Positions 7,222 through 13,862 of a stretch of 19,025 nt of DNA are shown here, piece after piece. The translations under genes and the position numbers were made by a program. The first letter of the stretch is position 1, and every line of letters begins with the position of its first letter. This DNA comes from Candidatus Omnitrophota bacterium. Its GTDB lineage: Bacteria; Omnitrophota; Gorgyraeia; Duberdicusellales; Duberdicusellaceae. The notes beneath the pieces are model-generated. The model had not been told where the DNA came from and ran no database searches. It was given only the letters and a program-made list of their open reading frames with translations. The stretch covers positions 1 through 19,025 of the forward strand of contig WFRI01000075.1 of NCBI GenBank assembly GCA_015486615.1, written 5' to 3'.

Positions 7222-7414
7222 TTTTTTTTGTTCAGGATGCCGTAGATAAGGCCTGCGAGAGAGATGAGCAATAGTCGATTCTTGAGCCCGCAGGGCGAAA
7301 CCCCGTAATGAGCGAAGCCTATGGCGGAGCGAATTTTACGGGGCTTGCCCGGTGATGAGCGGAGCGAATTTTACGGGGCGCGCCTCGGCATTTTTTTGTA
7401 TAATATGCCGTAGA
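7214..7414. repeat. duplicated tRNA-Phe 3' end flanking a repeat-rich segment
   Basis: The last 8 bases of the tRNA plus the T-run (CCTCGGCA and Ts, 7214-7229) recur at 7383-7397. The similarity continues through GT..A..ATGCCGTAGA (7230-7246 and 7398-7414). The two copies of about 33 bases lie 168-169 bases apart. Between them are a 21-base exact direct repeat (7324-7344 and 7359-7379, period 35), the inverted motifs CCCCGTAA (7301-7308) and TTACGGGG (7336-7343, 7371-7378), and a small GCCC-GCA-GGGC hairpin (7286-7296). There is no gene in 7222-7457. It could be a remnant of tRNA-targeted insertion or a tandem duplication. Confidence 0.7.
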
Positions 7415-7457
7415 GTATCAAATATACCCCGGGGTGCCAGATAGATATTGGTTATTT

Positions 7458-7916
7458 ATGATAAGGAAAGATACTTTTTGGGATTTAACTGCGCATTTTA
7501 CTGCCACTTTACTTATTGCTGCTTTATTTCTTATTTATTCGAAAGACCCTAAAGTTATTCTCTATTGTTTTTTAGGCGGGGTTTTGGTCGATTTGGACCA
7601 TTTAATAGATTATTTCTTGTATTTCGGTTTTAATTTTAACCTGAAATATTTTTTTGAAGGCCGGTTTCTTTTATCCCGCAGGATTTACCTGTTTTTGCAC
7701 GGCTGGGAATTAGTGCTTGTCCTGGTTCTGCTGTCTTTTTTGAATAAATCTTTAGGACTGTGGACATTTACAGTTTCTTTAGGCGTGCATATATTTATTG
7801 ACAATATTCAGAGAGATAATAAATTATTTTACTTATTTTCCTACCGGCTGTATCATAAGTTCAACGCAGAAAAACTCTGCCCTAACCTTTCTGAGAGGCT
7901 GGATTCTTTTGTTTAG
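7458..7916 (+). CDS. YdjM-like membrane-bound metal-dependent hydrolase family protein
   Basis: A 152-residue integral membrane protein with about four hydrophobic segments (roughly 13-27, 34-50, 76-94, 98-115). Its conserved polar residues fit the YdjM/DUF457 family of putative membrane metal-dependent hydrolases: His13 in LTAHF, Asp45-x-Asp47-His48 in GGVLVDLDH, His81 in FLHGWE, and His111/Asp115 in GVHIFIDN. The substrate is unknown for most members. The ATG at 7458 was preferred; an in-frame GTG at 7434 would add 8 residues, and neither start has a clear ribosome binding site. A TATAAT at 7399-7404 could be a -10, but no good -35 is seen. The gene ends tail to tail with the minus-strand radical SAM gene, and the two stop codons overlap by two bases (7914-7915). 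Confidence 0.7.
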   Translation: MIRKDTFWDLTAHFTATLLIAALFLIYSKDPKVILYCFLGGVLVDLDHLIDYFLYFGFNFNLKYFFEGRFLLSRRIYLFLHGWELVLVLVLLSFLNKSLGLWTFTVSLGVHIFIDNIQRDNKLFYLFSYRLYHKFNAEKLCPNLSERLDSFV

Positions 7917-9316
7917 CCTAGTCTGTATAAATTGTTTTTTATAAGGTAATTTTCTATTTCGCGGGTGTTTTGTGCCGGCATAATTGATTTCTGCCAGGTG
8001 TCTTTATCTTCCATACACAGGTAAACTGGAGTTTTTGAGTCGCGTTCTCTTATCCAGCCAAACATCTCTTTGTATATGCTGGTTTTAATAAATTCCGGAT
8101 AGCGCAGCTTTTTGTCTCTGCCTAACAAAAGTTCTCCGGAAAAAATACTGCTGTTATGGTATCTTTTTTCTACTATTACTTTTAATTCTCTGTTACAGCG
8201 CAGAGTCCCTAAACTTATCCATGCAAAGGGGGCCTTTGTGTAAGAATACAAAAGTTCTATTGTTTCTTGGTAAAGAGCCTGCCAGTTTTCGACAGGGATT
8301 ATAGGATCAAAATGGAAAGCCAGACTGTAGCCTTTTTCCTGAACGGTTCTTGCGGCTTTAAGTTTTTCTTTTAAAGAAGGAGTGTTTATCTCTTCTTTTT
8401 CAGCAATGCTTTGAGGATTTAAAGACCAGGAAATTATTATGTTTCTGGCCGGATTCATTTCTAAGAGGTTTTTTATGTTTGTGCTTTTCGTCTTTAGTTC
8501 AAAAAAAACATTCTTTTGGGAAAAGAAAGGGACGAGTTTGCGGGAATAGCCGGTTATGTGGTCTAAGGCTAAAGAGTCGCAGAACTCACCAGTTCCTATA
8601 CGGACAGGTTTTCCTATTTTCTTTAAAAATGTTTCTGTTTTTAAGAAAAAATCGTCAAGGTTAGCCGGAAGTATTATCCCGGGAAAATTTTGGTATTGCT
8701 GAAGATAACAGTAGGAGCAGTCAAAAGGGCAGCCGAATCCTAAATTCAGAATCCAATACCCGCATCCTAAATGCCCTTTTGTGCAGGGGCAGGGCTTTAT
8801 AAAATCCCAGTTCTCTTTGACTATAAATACGTAGGGTTTTTTAAATTCCTGCAGGGAAAACCCCAGGTTTTTTCTTAAAAAACTTATTCTTGGGATGTGT
8901 TCTATTTTTACTTCAGGAAATAACCGGGCAAAATTTTTTTCTAATCCGCTGTTTTTTACGGATTCTTCCACAAATATTTTCTCCGGGGAAAATTTGCCTT
9001 TAGGATGGTAAGTGCTTGGGTTGTATTCCGCATTTTGCGGCAGGTATAATTCCTGAGGCAGGATTTCTCTTGCATGGGATGTTGAGGGAAACCTTAGTTT
9101 TACCAGTATTTTCTTTAAGTGAAGGAATTTATTCCGGCCGTATATTGTTTTACCGCTGAATTCTGCATGCAGGCTGGAGAAAATATCCTGTTTTTTGGCG
9201 TAAGCATATTTTATTATTTCATAAACCAGTCTTGCGGTTTCCCTGTATTGGTTGCGGTTTAACCTTATGTTTATATAGTTTTCTATTTCTTTTATTATTT
9301 TAACAGTTTCTTCCAT
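7913..9316 (-). CDS. SplB-like radical SAM protein (spore photoproduct lyase family)
   Basis: A 467-residue radical SAM enzyme. The cluster-binding motif is C196-x3-C200-x2-C203 (GCPFDCSYCYLQ), with both flanking tyrosines that SplB also has (Tyr202, Tyr204). Just ahead is a further cysteine set, PCPCTKGHLGCGY (C176, C178, C185). The block GTGEFCDSLALDHIT (241-255) corresponds to the SplB region holding its hydrogen-donor cysteine. By eye, that position is a Glu here, with a Cys (246) two residues later. The first 160 or so residues make the protein longer than Bacillus SplB (about 340). No sporulation genes are present, so the substrate is open: a DNA-repair or nucleic-acid role is possible but unproven. 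It overlaps the end of the upstream glycosyltransferase gene by 22 bases, implying one transcript. AAGGGA abuts the ATG. Confidence 0.8.
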   Translation of the reverse strand: MEETVKIIKEIENYINIRLNRNQYRETARLVYEIIKYAYAKKQDIFSSLHAEFSGKTIYGRNKFLHLKKILVKLRFPSTSHAREILPQELYLPQNAEYNPSTYHPKGKFSPEKIFVEESVKNSGLEKNFARLFPEVKIEHIPRISFLRKNLGFSLQEFKKPYVFIVKENWDFIKPCPCTKGHLGCGYWILNLGFGCPFDCSYCYLQQYQNFPGIILPANLDDFFLKTETFLKKIGKPVRIGTGEFCDSLALDHITGYSRKLVPFFSQKNVFFELKTKSTNIKNLLEMNPARNIIISWSLNPQSIAEKEEINTPSLKEKLKAARTVQEKGYSLAFHFDPIIPVENWQALYQETIELLYSYTKAPFAWISLGTLRCNRELKVIVEKRYHNSSIFSGELLLGRDKKLRYPEFIKTSIYKEMFGWIRERDSKTPVYLCMEDKDTWQKSIMPAQNTREIENYLIKNNLYRLG

Positions 9317-10140
9317 TCCCTTATAAATGTGTTTTTTCTCTGCAGGAACTCTTTCGCTTTTTTCTCGTCTCTTTTTAAAAGGCCTTTTGTATAAATATCA
9401 GCCTTTTCTTCCAGGTAGTAAAGGCAAATATCAAGTTTATCTTTGGGCAGTTTTTGATTTTCAATGAGTTTTTTTATGGCTTCATATCTGTATCTGTCTA
9501 AAGCAGGTATTTTTTTTGACTGTTGGTCGTTTCTTCCTCCTTCTTTAATAGTCAGGTGTTTCGGGATTAGTTTTACAGGAAAATTAAGAGATGCTCTTAG
9601 CCAAAATTCGTAGTCTTCGCAGGCAGGCAGATTTTCATCAAATAAACCTGTTTTTTCAAATACGCTTTTATGGATAACAGCGGTGGACAGGCTTATACAG
9701 CATATTTTTAGGGCTTTTTCAAATATATAGCCATCCGGCTTTTTATGATTTTTTTTAGGGCAGAGGTATTTACCGTTTTTATACCATACTTCTTCTGTAT
9801 GGAAAATTTTATATTCAGGGTATTTTTTTATATATTCGTAAACAGCGGAAAGTTTATTCAGCCGAAACCTGTCGTCGGAATCAAGAAAACACAGAAACTG
9901 GCCTTTTGCCTGTCTTATGCCTAAATTCCGGGCAGAAGAGGGGCCTTTGTTTTCTTGATAAAAATAGCGTATTTTCGCGCCGGGGGAACTTTCTATTACT
10001 TGTTTAGTATTGTCAGTTGAGCCGTCGTCAACTACGATTATTTCAAAATTGCTGAAATCCTGAGCCAGGACGGACTCAACTGCTATTTTTAGAAATTCTG
10101 CCCGGTTGTAAACGGGTATAATTACACTGAAAAAAGGCAT
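9295..10140 (-). CDS. family 2 glycosyltransferase
   Basis: A 281-residue GT-A fold glycosyltransferase of family 2, which transfers a sugar from a nucleotide-sugar donor. Markers are FSVIIPVYNRAEFL (4-17), the donor-binding VVDDGSTDNT (36-45), NKGPSSARNLGI (64-75), the metal-binding FLDSDDRF (85-92) and the likely catalytic-base region ACEDYEFWLR (173-182). A GGRNDQQS segment (201-208) follows. The C-terminal part is charged and helical, and no membrane helix is seen, so it is cytoplasmic or membrane-peripheral. It is the first gene of a two-gene minus-strand unit with the SplB-like gene. No ribosome binding site is obvious before the ATG. The acceptor cannot be predicted, and nothing links it to a known polysaccharide cluster in this window. 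Confidence 0.85.
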   Translation of the reverse strand: MPFFSVIIPVYNRAEFLKIAVESVLAQDFSNFEIIVVDDGSTDNTKQVIESSPGAKIRYFYQENKGPSSARNLGIRQAKGQFLCFLDSDDRFRLNKLSAVYEYIKKYPEYKIFHTEEVWYKNGKYLCPKKNHKKPDGYIFEKALKICCISLSTAVIHKSVFEKTGLFDENLPACEDYEFWLRASLNFPVKLIPKHLTIKEGGRNDQQSKKIPALDRYRYEAIKKLIENQKLPKDKLDICLYYLEEKADIYTKGLLKRDEKKAKEFLQRKNTFIREWKKLLK

Positions 10141-10582
10141 ATATTCATACAGCTGTTGTAATTTGTATTTTTACAATTTTATAAATAACGCTTTTGTATC
10201 TGTTGAATTATCCGGCTGTTTCGTTCATAAATGATTTCCGGCTTAAAATCGGCTGCACAGTATACAAGCGTCAGGTAAAATCTTCTTACTTATCATTTCT
10301 ACACATATGTGCATTTTATCATTGCCCTTTCGCTTTGCAACATTTAAGGGGCTGGCTGATAAATAAATTTATTTTAGTGTGAATGTAACCCTACTATCAG
10401 ATTACCCGGCATATATATTGTGTGGAGAAGGATTTGGTTAATATGCTTTGCTTCTTTGAATTTTCTGCCATGTATCGCCTAGAGATATGTGTAGTCAATG
10501 TTATAAACGTTCTTCTAAAGAAGTACGCAGACAAGTCAGGATGGGGAGTAATTCTACTTGCGTTACCTTTAGAAAAACGACC

Positions 10583-10610
10583 TTGACAAACCTGACCACA
10601 TTAGTATTAT
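10583..10610 (+). promoter_or_regulatory. sigma70-type promoter for the moxR-bat operon
   Basis: A perfect -35 TTGACA (10583-10588) and a -10 TATTAT (10605-10610, one mismatch) are separated by 16 bases. Transcription would start near 10617, leaving a leader of about 75 bases before the moxR ATG at 10692. It is the best promoter-like sequence in the window apart from that of tRNA-Phe. The inverted GTCAGG/CCTGAC pair places one arm (10591-10596) inside the spacer, which could be an operator. Confidence 0.65.
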
Positions 10611-10646
10611 TTTACATAGAGTTTAAGGCGAGAAAAGAGATAGGGT

Positions 10647-10675
10647 GTCGAAAGCCGAAATTTGAAGGTCGAAGG
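10647..10675. repeat. GTCGAA-type degenerate repeat in the moxR leader
   Basis: GTCGAAAGCCGAAA (10647-10660) and GAAGGTCGAAGG (10664-10675) repeat the word GTCGAA, with a degenerate GCCGAA between. The stretch sits in the predicted untranslated leader, directly before the moxR ribosome binding site. The function is unknown. Confidence 0.4.
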
Positions 10676-10691
10676 TAAAAAAGGAGGCATT

Positions 10692-11684
10692 ATGGGAACG
10701 GGGATAACCGCGATAAACGAAAAGGTAAAAAGGGAAAGTGAATTTGTAAAGAGGCTGACAGCAGAGATAAAAAAGGTAATTATAGGGCAGGATTATCTTA
10801 TTGAAAGACTTCTCGTAGGTATTTTAGCCAACGGCCATATTCTTGTTGAGGGAGTTCCCGGATTAGCAAAAACTCTTTCCATAAAGACGCTTGCCCAGGC
10901 AATAAATGCTAAATTTCAGAGAATTCAGTTTACTCCTGACCTCCTTCCTGCCGATCTTATAGGAACGCTTATATATAATCCGAAAGAGGGGATATTTACT
11001 ACGAAAAAAGGGCCTATTTTTGCTAATATTATTTTGGCTGATGAGATTAACCGTGCTCCGGCGAAAGTCCAAAGTGCTTTACTTGAAGCCATGCAGGAAC
11101 GCCAGGTTACCATTGGAGAAGATACTTTTAGGCTTGATGATCCATTTTTGGTTATGGCTACGCAAAATCCTATAGAGCAGGAAGGAACATATCCCCTGCC
11201 TGAGGCTCAGATTGACCGTTTTATGCTTAAATTCAACATTGCTTATCCTACTAAAGAAGAAGAATACAAGATTATGAAAGAAATGAGTTTTACCAATAAA
11301 GAGATAAAAGCAGAGCCTGTTGTTACGCCAGCCGATATTATTCATGCAAGAGAAGTGGTAAATGAAATATATATAGACGAAAAAATTGAAAAGTACATAT
11401 TAGACATTGTTTTTGCCACGAGAAATCCTCAGGAGTACAATCTGGGAGAGTTAACAGGTTTTATCCAGTATGGTGCTTCTCCCCGTGCCAGTATATATCT
11501 TAGTTTAGCAGCTAAGGCTTATGCTTTTATTAAAGGAAGGGGATACGTTACACCTCAGGACGTAAAATCTATTGGGCCTGATGTCTTAAAGCACAGGGTG
11601 ATTATAAGTTATGAGGCAGAAGCGGAAGAGAAAACATCCGAGGATATTATAAAACGTATATTTGAAGAGGTAGAAGTTCCCTGA
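10692..11684 (+). CDS. moxR: MoxR-family AAA+ ATPase
   Basis: A 330-residue cytoplasmic AAA+ ATPase of the MoxR/RavA clade, thought to act as a chaperone-like remodeller for VWA-domain partners. Walker A is GVPGLAKT (54-61), Walker B ILADEIN (114-120), sensor 1 ATQNP (156-160), the arginine-containing EAQIDRF lies at 171-177 and the sensor 2 region is GASPRAS (261-267). The C-terminal lid (about 210-328) is complete. The ATG at 10692 was chosen because AAGGAGG (10681-10687) precedes it by 4 bases; an upstream in-frame ATG at 10662 would only add a 10-residue charged leader made from the repeat region. It is the first gene of the Bat operon, followed by 106 bases and then the DUF58 gene. Confidence 0.93.
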   Translation: MGTGITAINEKVKRESEFVKRLTAEIKKVIIGQDYLIERLLVGILANGHILVEGVPGLAKTLSIKTLAQAINAKFQRIQFTPDLLPADLIGTLIYNPKEGIFTTKKGPIFANIILADEINRAPAKVQSALLEAMQERQVTIGEDTFRLDDPFLVMATQNPIEQEGTYPLPEAQIDRFMLKFNIAYPTKEEEYKIMKEMSFTNKEIKAEPVVTPADIIHAREVVNEIYIDEKIEKYILDIVFATRNPQEYNLGELTGFIQYGASPRASIYLSLAAKAYAFIKGRGYVTPQDVKSIGPDVLKHRVIISYEAEAEEKTSEDIIKRIFEEVEVP

Positions 11685-11692
11685 TATATAAA

Positions 11693-11765
11693 TTAACGCA
11701 GATAGGATGTTGAATATCTGCAGATAAAAAATCAGTGTTAATTTGTCCTAAATCTATGATTGTCT
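11693..11765. repeat. degenerate intergenic repeat between moxR and DUF58 genes
   Basis: The 106-base gap after moxR holds AACGCAGATA (11694-11703), ATATCTGCAGATA (11715-11727), AATCAGTGTTAAT (11731-11743) and AATCTATG (11751-11758). These words are related to the repeats at about 6978-7030 and 263-280. CTGCAG (11719-11724) is a palindromic core. No terminator is evident, so read-through from moxR is likely. Confidence 0.4.
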
Positions 11766-11790
11766 GTGAGGAGCAATTTAATCAGGCATA

Positions 11791-12669
11791 ATGATACCTA
11801 AAGAGGTACTTAAGCAAATCAGAAAAATCCATATAACCACCCGCCGTATGGTTACAGATGTATTCGCCGGGCAGTATCATAGTGTATTCAAAGGAAGAGG
11901 TATGGAATTTGATGAGGTACGTCAGTATTATCCCGGCGATGATGTGCGGACTATAGATTGGAATGTAACTGCCAGGACAGGAACTCCCCATGTAAAGAAA
12001 TTTATAGAAGAAAGAGAGCTTACAGTAATGGTTCTTATAGACTTATCGGCATCGAGCTATTTCGGCACAGTGAATAAAATAAAAAGGGAGTTAGCCGCAG
12101 AAATTTGTTCTTTACTTACCTTTTCTGCAATAGAAAACAACGACCGCGTAGGCTTTATTGCTTTTACTGACAGAATAGAGAAATTTGTTCCTCCCCGGAA
12201 AGGGTTGCGTCATGGACTACGTATTATAAGAGAGGCTTTGTATTATAAACCAGCAGGCAGGAAAACTAACATAACTAACGCTTTAGAATATCTTAACCGC
12301 ATATGTCGAAAAAAAGCAGTAGTTTTTATAATCTCTGACTTTTATGACGATGCTTACCAAAAGGCATTGTCTATTGTTAATAAACGTCATGATATAACTG
12401 TTATAACCATAACGGATCCTCACGAGATAAGCCTTCCTTCTATAGGGATTATTTCTCTGACTGATCCTGAAAGCGGGAAAAATTTCCTTATAGACACAAG
12501 CAATCCTTCGATTCGAAAAGAGCTTTACAATTCTGCAGTAAAGACTATAGAAGAAAGAAAAAGAATATTTAATCGGACGGGTATTGACAGTGTTGATATA
12601 AGAACAGATATTTCTTACACAAAGACTTTGCTTGCCTTTTTTAAAATGAGAGAGAGGAGGCAGAAATGA
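11791..12669 (+). CDS. DUF58 family protein (VWA-like)
   Basis: A 292-residue soluble protein of the DUF58 family, the usual partner encoded after moxR. The signature block spans 33-75: FKGRGMEFDEVRQYYPGDD, then DVRTIDWNVTAR and FIEERE. It is followed by a von Willebrand A-like core, with the metal site sequence DLSAS (84-88), TNIT (around 159-162) as the likely third metal loop, and FIISDFYDD further on. No signal peptide or membrane helix is seen, so it should sit on the cytoplasmic side, where MoxR can act on it. The ATG has only a weak AGG (11784-11786) before it; GTGAGGAG is too far upstream. A stop codon at 11779-11781 rules out an in-frame upstream extension. The end overlaps the next gene as ATGA. 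Confidence 0.9.
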   Translation: MIPKEVLKQIRKIHITTRRMVTDVFAGQYHSVFKGRGMEFDEVRQYYPGDDVRTIDWNVTARTGTPHVKKFIEERELTVMVLIDLSASSYFGTVNKIKRELAAEICSLLTFSAIENNDRVGFIAFTDRIEKFVPPRKGLRHGLRIIREALYYKPAGRKTNITNALEYLNRICRKKAVVFIISDFYDDAYQKALSIVNKRHDITVITITDPHEISLPSIGIISLTDPESGKNFLIDTSNPSIRKELYNSAVKTIEERKRIFNRTGIDSVDIRTDISYTKTLLAFFKMRERRQK

Positions 12670-13862
12670 ACAGGCAAAATATTTTACTTATAATTATTGC
12701 GGTGGCTGCGGCGGGGACACTGGGTTATTCTTTAAGTACTTATTACTATCTTTCTACCGGCAAAAAGAGCGCTCATTTGCCCTGGACGCAAGAGGAGCAA
12801 TTTGAATATGCTAACCTTCTTCTTGCCAAAGGCTTAAATAGAGCGGCTGCGGAAGAGATGGAAAAATATGTTAATAATCCTCCTCTGTCGTTGAAGAAAA
12901 CGGAGCTTGCCAAAATATGCTATGAGTTGGGGAACATTTATATGGGGTTGTATAAATATGAGAATGCTCTGAAATATTTCTACCGTTCAGAGATGCTGGA
13001 TAAAAATGCCTCTTTTAAAGATGACCTTAACGAAAAGGTAGTAGAGGCTTTAGAAAAATTGGGGATGAGTTCGCAGGCTGAGTATGAATTGGGAAGCCGA
13101 ACATCTATAAACAACAAGCCGGCAGTAAATAACAAACGTATCATTGCCCGTATTGGTAAAAGAGAAATTACAGAGGATGAAATTAACCAGGCTATAAATA
13201 ATCTTTCACCCTGGATGAAAGATAAAATGCAGAATAAGAAAGAACGTGCCGGTTTTATAAGACAGTATGTCGCCAACGAGGTATTATACGAAGAGGCAAA
13301 AAAACTGGGTATAGATAAAACGGCTCAAATAAGAAGGCGTACTGGAGATTTCAATAAGCAGATAGTTATTCAGGAATATATAAAAGAACAACTTAATAGA
13401 AAACTGCATATCGACCCTTCTGACGTGAAACTGTATTATGAAGCGAATAAAGACAAATATACCGAGAAAGGGAAAATAAAAATAAGATACATACCTATTC
13501 CTGAAAACTCAGACGAGGAGCAGTATTTAAAACGTTTAAAGAACGGAAATGGCCAAACCACTTGGATAAATGAAGGGGATACGGACATTCAAAATATAGG
13601 AAAGGCAAAAGAAATAATAGAAGAATTATTTAAAAAAGCCAAAGGCGATACTTTTGGGCCGGTCAGCATAAAAGGCAAAAACTACATATTTATAGTGGAA
13701 GATAAGAAACCCCGCAGGATAAAAAGTTTCGATGAAGTAAAAGACCGGGTAAATTATGAATACAGGCTGAATAAGCAGAAGACAATTATTGATTCCCTAG
13801 TTAAAAATGCTTTAGAGAGTAAAGATGTAGAGATATATTATGAGGGCGGTAATAAGGGATAG
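12666..13862 (+). CDS. membrane-anchored TPR plus SurA/parvulin-like protein
   Basis: A 398-residue protein. There is an N-terminal membrane anchor (5-23), then helical TPR-like repeats (about 43-140, including ELGNIYMGLYKYENALKYF at 87-105). A SurA N-terminal-like helical region follows (about 158-245, starting ARIGKREITEDEINQAI). The last part is parvulin-like (about 250-365): DPSDVKLYYEANKDKY at 250-265, and GPVSIKGKNYIFIVEDKK with SFDEVKDRV near the end. The parvulin core is poorly conserved, so isomerase activity is doubtful and a periplasmic holdase or chaperone role is more likely. It overlaps the DUF58 gene by ATGA and the next gene by 23 bases, so it belongs to the operon. Such a gene is not part of the classic Bat set. 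Domain calls rest on pattern only. Confidence 0.7.
   Translation: MNRQNILLIIIAVAAAGTLGYSLSTYYYLSTGKKSAHLPWTQEEQFEYANLLLAKGLNRAAAEEMEKYVNNPPLSLKKTELAKICYELGNIYMGLYKYENALKYFYRSEMLDKNASFKDDLNEKVVEALEKLGMSSQAEYELGSRTSINNKPAVNNKRIIARIGKREITEDEINQAINNLSPWMKDKMQNKKERAGFIRQYVANEVLYEEAKKLGIDKTAQIRRRTGDFNKQIVIQEYIKEQLNRKLHIDPSDVKLYYEANKDKYTEKGKIKIRYIPIPENSDEEQYLKRLKNGNGQTTWINEGDTDIQNIGKAKEIIEELFKKAKGDTFGPVSIKGKNYIFIVEDKKPRRIKSFDEVKDRVNYEYRLNKQKTIIDSLVKNALESKDVEIYYEGGNKG

Larger units (their letters stand above)
10141..10691. other. non-coding region between divergent units
   Basis: About 550 bases separate the minus-strand glycosyltransferase from moxR. No convincing gene is seen in six frames; the short frames at 10194-10382 and 10487-10678 show no domain-like pattern. 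It holds the palindromes ACAGCTGT (10149-10156), CACATATGTG (10302-10311) and AAATAAATTTATTT (10361-10374). There is an 8-bp stem with one mismatch and a TAAA loop (10508-10527), an inverted GTCAGG (10535-10540)/CCTGAC (10591-10596), and the moxR promoter described separately. A small RNA cannot be excluded. Confidence 0.6.

Noticed and set aside
7026..7271. An 81-residue minus-strand reading frame across the tRNA
   Set aside because: It is the antisense of tRNA-Phe; the peptide containing EGNRTPDAGIFSPSLYRLSY is a well-known false translation of this tRNA.
7383..7397. Possible second tRNA gene
   Set aside because: Only the 3' acceptor strand and T-run are duplicated; no D, anticodon or T arm precedes it.
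7913..9316. Evidence for a spore-forming organism from the SplB-like gene
   Set aside because: SplB-like radical SAM proteins occur in non-spore-formers, the donor cysteine seems displaced, and no sporulation genes are visible.
10194..10678. Two short plus-strand frames (10194-10382, 10487-10678) as small genes
   Set aside because: They have no ribosome binding site, no recognisable domain and odd composition; the second runs through the promoter and the repeat leader of moxR.
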